Source of the DNA: Roseibacillus sp. | Lineage (GTDB): Bacteria; Verrucomicrobiota; Verrucomicrobiia; Verrucomicrobiales; Akkermansiaceae | Length of the DNA: 64,000 nucleotides | Direction: 5' to 3' | NCBI GenBank assembly: GCA_029242545.1 | Contig: JAQWTV010000159.1 | Span: 1-64,000, forward strand | In this document: in pieces, positions 10,501-18,623 of the stretch | Numbering within the stretch: the first letter of the stretch is position 1 | How the letters are laid out: every line of letters begins with the position of its first letter | The notes under the pieces: generated by a model | What the model saw: only the letters and a program-made list of their open reading frames with translations | Told to the model about the DNA's origin: nothing | Database searches by the model: none | Position numbers and translations under genes: made by a program

Positions 10501-10557
10501 CTCGCCACCGTTTGTCTCGGCATCCTGAACTTAGACGAAGCCCTCACCAAGGAATAG
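7507..10557 (+). CDS. PSCyt1-DUF1549-DUF1553 (PSD1) cytochrome c-type protein
   Basis: A 1016-residue exported protein with signal peptide at 1-22. The planctomycete cytochrome C domain PSCyt1 carries the heme motif CFKCH (C39, C42, H43). The DUF1549 domain (PSCyt2) spans about 145-345 and includes the LRRLSLDLRGLPPT-type motif and a second heme-like CCRCH (C326, C329, H330). The DUF1553 domain (PSD1) occupies about 690-990 with NPLTARVTVNRFWQQLFG. A divergent region at 380-600 resembles a carbohydrate-binding insert. The protein always pairs with a DUF1501 partner, here 49 bases downstream. Roles in polysaccharide or sulfated-glycan oxidation have been proposed for such pairs but the reaction is not known. 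Confidence 0.92.
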   Translation: MSSRYPSLLFLLTLLLGAPATAEPLDFNLDVRPLLSDRCFKCHGFDKNTRESDLRLDIPEGAFAQRDGSQAIVPGKPEESLVWQRITSTDPDDVMPPPESHLKLNEKEKELIRRWITEGAEYKEHWALIAPQRPDIPQPTNATVQNPIDAFIAHRLLRDGLKQSPAADERTLIRRLSLDLRGLPPTPEEVTAFLNDNAPDAYEKLVDRFLADPSYGERMAWPWLNAARYADSNGYQGDGERTMWPWRDWVVDAFNRNIPWDDLTIWQLAGDLLPNATTEQRLATGFLRNHPINGEGGRIPEENRVDYVMDMTETTGTVWLALTFNCCRCHDHKYDAITQEEYYKLSAFFNQTPVNGSGRDPRTPPVISIATGERKAEETALLEEISALREDFASFEKDLTTKQPAWEKSRRTGNSELEWAALSINSAKAEKQKLEVLEDGSILATGENPNNDVYNLSTETNLKSIASIRLEAIRHESMTNGYLSRSDSGNFVLTDFRMRVQPLGGNPIHSKFKSAIATYEQGDHQIAKTYDGKANTGWAVYENNQINRDHEAIFHLDKPIEVPEHASIIITMRHDSQHANHNLGRFRLSVSATADAKLSTGERRLQDALAVEPGNRSEAESNLLATAHRESVPRHAELKKLISDKENELNSSRRNLPKVMVMEDMDKQRKTYILDVGVYDKRGKEVGTGTPAALPSFSKDLPQNRLGLAQWLTDGENPLTARVTVNRFWQQLFGVGLIKSPENFGVQSEVPIHPRLLDYLAVEFQESGWDVKQLIRILVNSHTYRQSSRVSAELLEADPANRLLARGARYRMPAWMIRDQALSASGLLVDKKGGAPVNSYQPEGIWAEATFGKKRYSRGKGDDLYRRSIYSFWRRIAAPPMFFDNPGRETCSVTISLTNTPLHALSTLNDTTYVEAARALADRAAASAGESSKPAAQIAQAFQLVVARNPSAQEQEILENIYSRAQVRFTSDPGAAANFLKNGESPRKSELPEPQHAALATVCLGILNLDEALTKE

Positions 10558-10606
10558 GCCCCGTTTGGCTCATACGAACCGCTAAGCCCTATCCGATCCA
10601 ACGCCG

Positions 10607-12067
10607 ATGAATCCGCTTACACAACACCAGCTCGACATCAACCGCCGCCATTTCTTCGGAAAGAGCGCTACCGGCATCGGCACTGCCGCCCTCTCTACTC
10701 TCCTCGGCAAGGAGGGCCTCTCTGCTGCCCCTCAGGGCAACGAAAAAATTCCCGAATACATTCGCCAAATCGCCCCTAAGGCCAAGCGCGTCATTTACCT
10801 CTTTCAAAACGGCGCGCCCACCCACTGCGACCTCTGGGACTACAAACCCAAACTCAAGGAACTCCACAACACTCCGGTGCCAGAGAGCTACGTCGGCGGC
10901 AAACGCTTTAGCACCATGACCGGTAACGCTAACGGCAAGCTCCTCCTCGCTCCGGTTGAACCCTTCAAGCAATACGGCCAAAGCGGAGCATGGGTCAGCG
11001 ACTTCATGCCCCATATCGGCGGGATAGCGGACAAGGTCTGCTTCGTAAAGAGCATGCATACCGATGCGGTGAACCACGCCCCGGGAATCTCTTTTTTCAT
11101 GAGCGGCGCAGAACTGCCGGGTCGACCGACGATGGGGGCGTGGCTCAGCTACGGACTGGGCACCATGAACGACAACCTTCCCGCTTTCGTGGTGATGACC
11201 TCGGTCAGCAAGGGAACTACCTGCGGACAGATCTTCTACGACTTCTACTGGGGCTCCGGGTTCCTCCCTACTCGTCACCAAGGCGTCAAGTTCCGCCCCG
11301 CCACCGATCCTGTGCTCTACCTCTCCAATCCCGACGGGATGAGTAAACCCATGCGCCGTGAACTCCTCGACGACATCGGCCGCCTCAATAAGATGAAGCA
11401 TCAGGATTACGGCGACCCCGAAATCGCAACCCGTATTGCGCAGTACGAAATGGCCTATCGCATGCAAACCAGCGTACCGGAACTCGCCGACATCTCGGAC
11501 GAACCACAGGAAGTCCTCGACCTCTACGGACCTGGCGTACACGAATCTGGCACCTTCGCCCGTAACGCCCTCCTCGCCCGTCGCCTTGCCGAACGGGGAA
11601 CCCAATTCATCCAACTCATGCATGCAGGCTGGGACCAGCACCGCTCTCTCACCACCGAGCTTTACACTCAGTGCAAGGACACCGACCAACCCAGTGCCGG
11701 TCTAATCCGAGACCTCGAACAACGCGGTATGCTCGATGAGACCCTTGTCATCTGGGGTGGTGAATTCGGCCGCACACCCTTCCTCCAAGGCAACATGAAG
11801 GACCGCAAAGGCTGGGGCCGCGACCACCACCCCTACGCCTTCACCACTTGGATGGCTGGAGGTGGCGTCAAACCAGGCATCACCTATGGAGCCTCTGACG
11901 ATATCGGCTTCAACGCCGTGCACGACAAGGTTCACGTTCATGACTTTCAGGCCACCGTCCTGCACCTGCTGGGCATCGACCACGAGCAACTTACCTTCAA
12001 GTTCCAGGGCAGGCATTTCCGCCTTACAGATGTCCACGGTAAGGTCGTTAAGGACGTTGTCTCCTAA
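10607..12067 (+). CDS. DUF1501 family protein with Tat signal
   Basis: A 486-residue partner of the upstream DUF1553 gene, 49 bases away and probably in one transcript. The N-terminus carries a twin-arginine motif (NRRHFFGKS) and hydrophobic stretch, indicating folded export with its cofactor. The body has the DUF1501 landmarks: KAKRVIYLFQNGAPTHCDLW, a central HTDAVNHAPG, AGWDQH, and WGGEFGRTPF followed by GRDHHPYAFTTWMAGGGVK. The fold is of the alkaline phosphatase/sulfatase superfamily, but the classical Cys/Ser nucleophile cannot be assigned. The enzyme activity is unknown. Codons end in C more often than in neighbouring genes. Confidence 0.92.
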   Translation: MNPLTQHQLDINRRHFFGKSATGIGTAALSTLLGKEGLSAAPQGNEKIPEYIRQIAPKAKRVIYLFQNGAPTHCDLWDYKPKLKELHNTPVPESYVGGKRFSTMTGNANGKLLLAPVEPFKQYGQSGAWVSDFMPHIGGIADKVCFVKSMHTDAVNHAPGISFFMSGAELPGRPTMGAWLSYGLGTMNDNLPAFVVMTSVSKGTTCGQIFYDFYWGSGFLPTRHQGVKFRPATDPVLYLSNPDGMSKPMRRELLDDIGRLNKMKHQDYGDPEIATRIAQYEMAYRMQTSVPELADISDEPQEVLDLYGPGVHESGTFARNALLARRLAERGTQFIQLMHAGWDQHRSLTTELYTQCKDTDQPSAGLIRDLEQRGMLDETLVIWGGEFGRTPFLQGNMKDRKGWGRDHHPYAFTTWMAGGGVKPGITYGASDDIGFNAVHDKVHVHDFQATVLHLLGIDHEQLTFKFQGRHFRLTDVHGKVVKDVVS

Positions 12068-12287
12068 GGTTTCACACCCTCTTAAACCATTTTTTTGCCT
12101 GCTGGCGGCTTTTCGCCCTCGCAAAATTGCGCCCATGAGAGGAAAACCCAGTGGGCAGAAGCCCCGGGCAGCCTCAGCCCACCTTCCACCGCGTCTGCCC
12201 CGCACCTCTCATCCAAATAAAGATCGCCGCTTTCCCTGACCCCAGATCGAGCGCCGATCTTGAAAGCTCAAGACTCCCTAGCATTGT

Positions 12288-13787
12288 ATGACCGAAGAAC
12301 AATCCAACTCACCGGGCAGCCCGCCAGAGCCAGGATCCTCGGAATCCGAACTCATCGCCATTCGTCGGGAGAAGCTTGCTCGCCTGCGCGAACTCGGTGT
12401 TGACCCTTTCGGAAGTCGTTTCGAAATCGATACCACTGCTTCCAAGCTCAAGGAGACTTTCGTTGACGACCAGCCGGTCAGACTAGCTGGTAGAATCCTC
12501 GCGATCCGGGATATGGGGAAATCGGTCTTCTTCGTAATTGGTGACGTGCATGGCCGTATCCAAGGCTACTTGAACAAAAAGGGCGTTTCCGAGAAAGACT
12601 GGGAAATCTGGCAATTGCTCGACCGGGGAGATTGGATCGGAATTGAGGGCGTCACCTTCACAACCGGAAAGGGAGAACCTACCGTTAAGGTAGGTTCACT
12701 GCATATCCTCTCGAAATCGCTCCGTCCCATGCCTGACAAATGGCACGGGGTTGCCGATCGGGAGATCAAGTACCGCAAACGGCATCTTGACCTCATGGCA
12801 AACCCGGAGAGCGCTGAACTTTTTGTGCTCCGGTCACGCATGCTGGCCGAAATCCGAAATTTCTTCCATGAACGGGACTTCCTTGAGGTTGAGACCCCCA
12901 TGCTCCAGGACGTGGCGGGAGGGGCTGCGGCCCGGCCCTTCGAGACCCACCATAACGCGCTCAATATGCCACTCACCCTGCGTATTGCACCCGAGCTCTA
13001 TCTCAAAAGGCTTCTAGTAGGAGGGTTTCCCAAAGTTTTTGAGTTAAACAGAAACTTCCGAAACGAAGGGATCTCGAGGAGGCACAACCCCGAGTTTACC
13101 ATGCTGGAAGCTTACTGGGCATTCGCTGATTTTGAGAAAATGGCCGAGCTGGTAGAGGAGCTGGTGTGCTCGCTCGCGGAAAAGTTTTTTGGCACCCTGC
13201 AGATCGAACATAAAAACGAGGGCGGAGAGGTCGTAAGAACCCTCGATCTTTCCCGGCCCTGGAAACGCCGCCCTTACCGCGAACTTATTTGTGAGGCTGC
13301 TGGCGAGGACTGGTTTGACCTCAGCCCCGACGAGCGGAGAACCCGCGCCAAGACAGACTTTAAACTCGAGATCGGCGCTGAGCTCGAGGATTACGAGGTT
13401 ACCCAGCAGGTCTTTGAAAAACTGGTGGAGGAGCACACCTTCGACCCCTGTTACGTCACCCATGTAGACGCCAAGCTGATCCCACTCGCCAAGCTCAATG
13501 AGGCGGATCCAGGCACCATTGATGTCTACGAACTCATCATCAATGGTCAGGAGATCTCCCCCGGATACTCGGAGCTCAACGACCCCGACTCTCAGAGAAC
13601 CCGATTTGAGGAGCAAAGCGGTGGGGAGGCTCAGGAAATCGATGAGGATTTCGTCGAAACGCTCGAGCACGGCATGCCGCCTGCAGGAGGAATCGGAATT
13701 GGCATTGATCGCCTAATCATGCTTCTCACCGGTGCTCCTACAATTCGAGATGTCATCCTCTTTCCGCAGCTGAAGCGGAAGGACTGA
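12288..13787 (+). CDS. lysS: Lysyl-tRNA synthetase, class II
   Basis: Aminoacylates tRNA-Lys in the cytoplasm. The 499-residue length is normal for bacterial LysS. The N-terminal OB-fold anticodon-binding domain (about 60-165) is followed by the class II catalytic core: motif 2 is FRNEGISRRHNPEFTMLEAY, where the Arg and Glu contact ATP and the acceptor end, and motif 3 is GIGIGIDRLIMLLTGAPTIR. INGQEISPGYSELND also matches the family. The N-terminal extension (residues 1-25) is short and acidic. No Shine-Dalgarno site is visible before the ATG. The gene is transcribed alone and ends facing glpK. Confidence 0.97.
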   Translation: MTEEQSNSPGSPPEPGSSESELIAIRREKLARLRELGVDPFGSRFEIDTTASKLKETFVDDQPVRLAGRILAIRDMGKSVFFVIGDVHGRIQGYLNKKGVSEKDWEIWQLLDRGDWIGIEGVTFTTGKGEPTVKVGSLHILSKSLRPMPDKWHGVADREIKYRKRHLDLMANPESAELFVLRSRMLAEIRNFFHERDFLEVETPMLQDVAGGAAARPFETHHNALNMPLTLRIAPELYLKRLLVGGFPKVFELNRNFRNEGISRRHNPEFTMLEAYWAFADFEKMAELVEELVCSLAEKFFGTLQIEHKNEGGEVVRTLDLSRPWKRRPYRELICEAAGEDWFDLSPDERRTRAKTDFKLEIGAELEDYEVTQQVFEKLVEEHTFDPCYVTHVDAKLIPLAKLNEADPGTIDVYELIINGQEISPGYSELNDPDSQRTRFEEQSGGEAQEIDEDFVETLEHGMPPAGGIGIGIDRLIMLLTGAPTIRDVILFPQLKRKD

Positions 13788-13817
13788 TTTTCCCCGAGCC
13801 ATCCTCGAGGATCGTAT

Positions 13818-15284
13818 TTACTGGGAGTCTTCCTCCCAGCCGCTGACCCTTTGGACCGCGCGGTTCCAGCGCGTCCTTATTTCGGCGACGTCTCCATCCG
13901 AAGGGCCAAAACACCGGTCAATTTCCCACTGATTCCGAAAATCCTCGCGATCATGCCAAACTCCAGTGGCAAGCCCGGCAAGGGCCGCCGCCCCAAAAGC
14001 AGTGGCTTCAACATGACTCGGGCGTAGTACTTCTCGTTGAAGGAAATCACTTTGAATCTGCATGAGGAGATCACTTCTCGAAGCGCCCCCATCAACCCGT
14101 AGTTCCCGTAACTTCATCCCCGCATCCCTTTCCATGCACTCGATTAATTCAACACATTGTAGCGCCACTGCCTCAAGAGAAGCCCGACAGAGCTGGGCCT
14201 GCGAAGTTCCCCTCGTCAGACCGAATACTGCTCCCCGCGCATACGGATCCCAATGGGGAGCACCCAGTCCCGCAAATGCCGGAACAACAACGCATCCTCC
14301 ACTATCCGCCACCGTAGCCGCCATTGCATCAAGCTCGCTGGCACTCGCCACTATCTTAAGCTCGTCCCGGAGCCACTGGAAGAGCGCCCCTGCCACAAAG
14401 ACAGAACCCTCAAGCGCGTAATTCACCTCGGACCCAATGCGCCACCCTACCGTGGTCAGAAGACCATTCTTGGAACGGACTGCCTCAGCGCCCGTATTCA
14501 TCAGGAGGAAGCACCCTGTCCCGTAGGTACTCTTGGCCATCCCGGGGTCAAAGCACGCCTGGCCGAAGAGTGCGGCCTGCTGATCACCGGCCATTCCTGC
14601 GATCGGTATACCCCGCCACTCGCCTACGACTCCACTTGAGTCGACTACCTTGGGAAGAATCGCCCTCGGAACCCGGAACATCTCAAGAAGAGATTCGTCC
14701 CACGCAAGAGCATGAATATTGAACAAGCTGGTCCTGGAGGCATTAGAGGCATCGGTCACATGAACCGCCCCTCCGGTGAGCTTCCAGATGAGCCATGAGT
14801 CGACCGTTCCAAAGCAGAGCTTTCCCGCCTCTGCCCTCTCCCGCGCGCCGTCCACATGATCAAGAATCCACTCTACCTTGGTGGCGCTGAAATACGGATC
14901 TAACCGCAATCCGGTCCTTTGCGTGACCTCTTCCTCCCTGCCATCACTCTTCAACTGACTGCAGCGTTCCGCAGTCCGACGATCTTGCCACACAATAGCA
15001 TTATAGACCGCCTCACCTGTCTCAGCATCCCAGAGCATGGTGGTTTCACGCTGATTGGAAATCCCCAACCCTGCAATAGATCCTCTCTCCGTTTCACTTA
15101 CGATTTCCTCAAGAGTCTCTCGCTGGGATGTCCAGATTTCCTCCGGTTCGTGCTCCACCCACCCAGGCTCAGGATAATACTGAGGGAATTCCCTCTGGGC
15201 CGAGCGCACCACCCTTCCCCCCTCGTCGAAAAGCAGGGTCCGTGAACTCGTAGTTCCCTGATCCAGAGCGAGGACGAACTTCAT
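13818..15284 (-). CDS. glpK: Glycerol kinase
   Basis: Phosphorylates glycerol to sn-glycerol 3-phosphate. From the ATG at 15284 the protein has 488 residues, close to the usual 500, and shows FGGY-kinase features: LDQGTTSSRTLLFDEGG (phosphate loop), GLGISNQRETTMLWD, WILDHVDGARERAE, FGTVDSWLIWKLTGG, and the GDQQAALFGQ and DGGASRSDLLMQ segments of the second domain. No glpF, glpD or regulator gene is nearby. The start codon shares ATGA with the stop of a small upstream ORF, so translation may be coupled. Confidence 0.95.
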   Translation of the reverse strand: MKFVLALDQGTTSSRTLLFDEGGRVVRSAQREFPQYYPEPGWVEHEPEEIWTSQRETLEEIVSETERGSIAGLGISNQRETTMLWDAETGEAVYNAIVWQDRRTAERCSQLKSDGREEEVTQRTGLRLDPYFSATKVEWILDHVDGARERAEAGKLCFGTVDSWLIWKLTGGAVHVTDASNASRTSLFNIHALAWDESLLEMFRVPRAILPKVVDSSGVVGEWRGIPIAGMAGDQQAALFGQACFDPGMAKSTYGTGCFLLMNTGAEAVRSKNGLLTTVGWRIGSEVNYALEGSVFVAGALFQWLRDELKIVASASELDAMAATVADSGGCVVVPAFAGLGAPHWDPYARGAVFGLTRGTSQAQLCRASLEAVALQCVELIECMERDAGMKLRELRVDGGASRSDLLMQIQSDFLQREVLRPSHVEATAFGAAALAGLATGVWHDREDFRNQWEIDRCFGPSDGDVAEIRTRWNRAVQRVSGWEEDSQ

Positions 15285-15466
15285 TCTGCCCTCAGGGGAT
15301 CGCACCTTGCATCCCATTTCAAGCTGTCTTCCCGCGAATCTGAAACCTCCACTCCAGGTTCTTCCTGGTTGAGCTCAACAATAATACCCTCTCCGAACCA
15401 ATAATTTCCGTCTTCCGCCCGGACACCCCGAAAACCAAGAATACGAAGGTTCATAGCTGGAAACAC
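15281..15466 (-). CDS. Small protein of 61 residues translationally coupled to glpK, unknown
   Basis: The frame ends at TGA 15281-15283, which overlaps the glpK ATG in a four-base ATGA, the classic arrangement for coupled translation. A GTG start at 15466 has a strong Shine-Dalgarno (AAGGAGG at 15482-15476) nine bases upstream; an ATG at 15454 is too far from it. The product is acidic (many Glu and Asp, pI low by eye), with strand-like NLRILGFRG and WFGEGIIVEL. No signal peptide, no family recognised. It could equally be a leader whose translation controls glpK. The ribosome binding site and overlap are visible; gene status is inferred. Confidence 0.5.
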   Translation of the reverse strand: MFPAMNLRILGFRGVRAEDGNYWFGEGIIVELNQEEPGVEVSDSREDSLKWDARCDPLRAE

Positions 15467-15568
15467 TGAAGTTCGCCTCCTTCCCCCTTGTTGCCTAATA
15501 TCGCTTAACCAATAACCCATTGACCACAGCCCATCCATTTCGTCCGCTCTTTGAAACGTGGCACTGGA

Positions 15569-16723
15569 ATGAAACACACAATCACATCACTCTCCCTCAT
15601 TAGTCTCTTTCTCACCGCCTGCAGTCCCAGCTCGGACGACGGCAAAGGAAAGGGCGCCGACTCCAACCCAAGCAACGAAACCACAGTGGAATCCTACGGT
15701 AAGCTCGAAGATGGCTCTGAGGTGAAGATCTTCACCTTCGGTAACAAGAACGGAATGATCGCAAAGGTCACTGAATATGGCGCAATCCTCACAAGTCTGG
15801 AAGTCCCGGATAAAGACGGCAACGTGAAGGACGTCACCCATGGCTATGACGATCTGGCCGGCTGGCTTACCAACAGCTCTTACTTCGGCGCAACCGTAGG
15901 CCGCTATGGCAATCGGATTGCGGGCGGAAAGTTCGAAATCGACGGTGAAGTTTATGACAAGCTGGCCGTCAACAACGGGCCGAACCATCTGCACGGTGGA
16001 GAAAAGGGGTTCGACAAAGTCCTATGGAAAGGTGAGGCGATTGAGGGCGGAGTCCAACTCACCTATACGTCCGCAGACGGCGAGGAAGGATATCCCGGAA
16101 ACCTCGCGGTTACCGTAAGCTATACCCTCAATGACAGTAATGAACTGAAATGGACTTGCACTGCGACCACCGACAAGGCCACCCCGGTCAATATTGTCCA
16201 GCACGCTTACTGGAACCTGAGCGGGGATCCAACCACCTCAATCAACGATCACATTCTTACCATTCCGGCCAAGTATTTTCTCACCACCGACAAGGACCTT
16301 ATTCCTGATGGCAACCTCGCGGAGGTAACCAATACCCCCTTCGATTTCAATACCGCGACTGTGGTCGGGGAACGTATCGAGGCAGCCAGCATCCCTCTGC
16401 AGTTTGGTATGGGCTACGACCATTGCTGGGCCGTAGATGGTGAGGGTCTGCGTCAGGCCGCTATTCTCCGAGACCCCAAGACCGGTCGCGCCATGGAACT
16501 CCACTCCGACCAACCCGGCGTGCAGTTTTACGGAGGCAACTTCCTCGATGGAGAAACAGCCGGGAAAGGTGGAGTGAAATACGGGCACCGTACCGCATGC
16601 TGTCTGGAAACCCAGATGTTCCCCGACTCCCCAAACAAACAGGATAACCCAGCGTTTCCCAATTGCATCATTAAGCCAGGTGAAACCTACACTCATACCA
16701 TGGTAAGCAAGTTTTCCTGGTAA
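15569..16723 (+). CDS. galM: Aldose 1-epimerase (mutarotase), lipoprotein
   Basis: Interconverts alpha and beta anomers of sugars such as galactose and glucose. Starting at ATG 15569 (384 residues), a signal peptide ends in LTAC, a lipobox, so the enzyme is probably anchored outside the cytoplasmic membrane. Family landmarks are GRYGNRIAGGKF, NGPNHLHGGEKGFDKVLW (catalytic His), VNIVQHAYWNLSG (second His) and FYGGNFLDG plus CCLETQMFPDSP (catalytic Glu in LETQ). It lies 100 bases upstream of a sodium/sugar symporter gene, suggesting that mutarotation and uptake work together. A hairpin with T-rich tail lies at 16762-16791. Confidence 0.93.
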   Translation: MKHTITSLSLISLFLTACSPSSDDGKGKGADSNPSNETTVESYGKLEDGSEVKIFTFGNKNGMIAKVTEYGAILTSLEVPDKDGNVKDVTHGYDDLAGWLTNSSYFGATVGRYGNRIAGGKFEIDGEVYDKLAVNNGPNHLHGGEKGFDKVLWKGEAIEGGVQLTYTSADGEEGYPGNLAVTVSYTLNDSNELKWTCTATTDKATPVNIVQHAYWNLSGDPTTSINDHILTIPAKYFLTTDKDLIPDGNLAEVTNTPFDFNTATVVGERIEAASIPLQFGMGYDHCWAVDGEGLRQAAILRDPKTGRAMELHSDQPGVQFYGGNFLDGETAGKGGVKYGHRTACCLETQMFPDSPNKQDNPAFPNCIIKPGETYTHTMVSKFSW

Positions 16724-16761
16724 CCACCTGAATCAACCCGTTGATCATCACCAGCAGAATG

Positions 16762-16791
16762 GGGGATCGCTAATTGCGGTCCCCTCTTTCT
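16762..16791 (+). terminator. Probable Rho-independent terminator after galM
   Basis: Nine-base stem GGGGATCGC (16762-16770) with GCGGTCCCC (16776-16784), one G-T wobble, loop TAATT, tail TCTTTCT. It separates galM from the symporter gene and could act as an attenuator allowing partial read-through. Confidence 0.6.
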
Positions 16792-16824
16792 ATCGACTCC
16801 GTCAAAATCTGAAGTTAGACCGCT

Positions 16825-18480
16825 ATGGACGCCCCAACCGTGATTTCCTTCCTCTTCTTTACCGGCCTCGTCGCCTTCCTGACATGGCGTCTCACCCGAG
16901 GACGCCTAGACAACACCGAAGAGGGATATTTCCTTGCTGGGCGTAGCCTGAGTGGAGTGGTTATCGCAGGGTCCCTTCTCCTGACCAACCTCTCCACCGA
17001 GCAACTCGTTGGTTTAAATGGTGACGCCTATGCTAACGGACTTGCGGTCATGGCATGGGAGGTCATTGCGGGCGGCTCTCTTGTAGTACTCGCTCTCTTT
17101 TTCCTTCCACGCTACCTCAAGTCGGGCATCGCGACTGTTCCGCAATTTCTGGAGGAACGCTATGGGCCGGCTACCCGGGCTCTCACGACGTTTATCTTCA
17201 TCGTAGCCTACATGTTGATTCTCCTTCCATTCGTCCTCTTCCTCGGCGCCAAGGGACTCGGTGGAATGCTGAACCTGGAGGAAATGCTTGGCCTCGGCGA
17301 GGTCGGAACAATCTGGGCAGTCGTGATCTTCATTGGGGTAGTGGGGTCCGCCTACGCAATCTTCGGGGGCCTCCGCGCGGTCGCCGTCTCTGACACCTTC
17401 AACGGCCTCGGCCTTCTCGTCGGTGGGTTGATGATTACCTTTTTCGCCTTTCAGATGGCCTCCGGGGATGGCGGAGTCTCCGAAGCTTTTGCCAAGCTTA
17501 AGGAAGAAAAGCCTGCGCACCTGCGTTCGGTAGCTACTGACGGAGGACATTACCTGCACTGGACTACCCTATTCACTGGAGTTCTCCTCCTCAACTTCTT
17601 CTACTGGACCACCAATCAGCAGATCATCCAGCGCACCTTCGCAGCCAAAAGTCTGGCGGAAGGCCAGAAGGGAGTTCTTCTGGCATCTTTCTTCAAGATT
17701 CTGGCTCCTCTCATCCTCGTTGTCCCAGGATTGCTCGCTTGGCAGGTTTTTGCGAACAAGGGTATCGATCAGGCCAGCATGGAGCAGGGCGAGGTTTACG
17801 GACAACTCGTACGCACCGTCCTTCCAACTTGGTTGACCGGCTTCTTTGCGGCCGTCGTGATGGGATCTATTCTCTCCACCTTCAACTCGGTCCTCAATTC
17901 CAGTGCGACCCTCTTCTCACTCGGCGTTTACAAGAAAATTATCCGCCCCACTGCCAGCCAGCACCAACTGGTGATGTCGGGACGTATCTGCAGCGCTGTT
18001 GTAGCAGTGCTCGCCGTCATCGCTGCACCTCTCATATTCCTTAATGTTGATGGTCTCTTCGAAAAATTTCAGTCTCTCAACGGGATCTATTTCATCCCAC
18101 TTCTGGCCATAGTCCTCTTCGGATTCTTCAACCGAACCGCGAATGGAACGACTGCTGTTATCACAATTGTGGCAGGACTTGCCGCTATGGTAATCGGCAC
18201 CTTTTTCGGAGGGGCAGAAGCCCTCGACCCGGAAACAAACGAAGTCATCTCCAAGGGTTGGATGATCGATGCCTTCCGCTCCGGCTTCCACTACATGGGC
18301 GCGGTTTTTGCCGTCCTCCTGCTTCTCCAGTTTATCCTCGGTGGGTTCATGAAGCGTCCTACTCCATACGTTCAACAGGACGCAAAGGTCGTCGACCTCA
18401 CTCCTTGGAAGCATGCCAAGGCAGTAGGAATCAGCCTGATCGCTATAGTATTTGTCATTTATCTGATCTTCGCATTCTAG
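16825..18480 (+). CDS. Sodium:solute symporter (SSS family), sugar type
   Basis: Polytopic inner-membrane transporter of 551 residues, about 14 hydrophobic helices, which imports a sugar with sodium. The SSS landmarks are RRSLSG-like GRSLSGVVIAGSLLLTNLSTEQLVG near residue 40-70, then VPQFLEERYGPATR, and a conserved TTNQQIIQRTFAAKS at about 260. It is closest by pattern to the vSGLT-like subgroup (glucose/galactose/myo-inositol). The preceding mutarotase gene supports an aldohexose substrate. Start ATG at 16825 without a clear ribosome binding site. Confidence 0.9.
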   Translation: MDAPTVISFLFFTGLVAFLTWRLTRGRLDNTEEGYFLAGRSLSGVVIAGSLLLTNLSTEQLVGLNGDAYANGLAVMAWEVIAGGSLVVLALFFLPRYLKSGIATVPQFLEERYGPATRALTTFIFIVAYMLILLPFVLFLGAKGLGGMLNLEEMLGLGEVGTIWAVVIFIGVVGSAYAIFGGLRAVAVSDTFNGLGLLVGGLMITFFAFQMASGDGGVSEAFAKLKEEKPAHLRSVATDGGHYLHWTTLFTGVLLLNFFYWTTNQQIIQRTFAAKSLAEGQKGVLLASFFKILAPLILVVPGLLAWQVFANKGIDQASMEQGEVYGQLVRTVLPTWLTGFFAAVVMGSILSTFNSVLNSSATLFSLGVYKKIIRPTASQHQLVMSGRICSAVVAVLAVIAAPLIFLNVDGLFEKFQSLNGIYFIPLLAIVLFGFFNRTANGTTAVITIVAGLAAMVIGTFFGGAEALDPETNEVISKGWMIDAFRSGFHYMGAVFAVLLLLQFILGGFMKRPTPYVQQDAKVVDLTPWKHAKAVGISLIAIVFVIYLIFAF

Positions 18481-18505
18481 AGACCCTCGCCCACAACTCG
18501 GCTGG

Positions 18506-18538
18506 CGGGAAATTTCTCTTCAGAGAAGGATTTTCCCG
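18506..18538. other. Stem-loop between symporter and LRR-SGNH gene
   Basis: CGGGAAA (18506-18512) pairs with TTTCCCG (18532-18538), and an inner TTCTCT/AGAGAA pair (18514-18519, 18522-18527) closes a two-base loop. There is no run of T after it, so it may be a terminator remnant or an mRNA-stabilising hairpin. Confidence 0.4.
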
Positions 18539-18623
18539 GTCCCATTTTGCAATGATCATGAGAGAGACGCGGCATTCCAGCCTCACTTGCTATCATGTCC
18601 CAGCAAACCATTAATGCCGCGCC

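Noticed and set aside
10589-11689. A 366-codon minus-strand open frame opposite the DUF1501 gene
   Set aside because: It mirrors the codon pattern of the plus-strand gene, whose conserved motifs and Tat signal are clear. The antisense product has repetitive Val/Glu/Gly composition without domain features.
12135-12239. Small plus-strand ORF (34 codons, basic, Pro-rich) before lysS
   Set aside because: No ribosome binding site, low-complexity composition and no sign of conservation; likely chance.
13044-13670. A 208-codon minus-strand frame opposite lysS
   Set aside because: The plus-strand lysS motifs are decisive and the antisense product has no recognisable feature.
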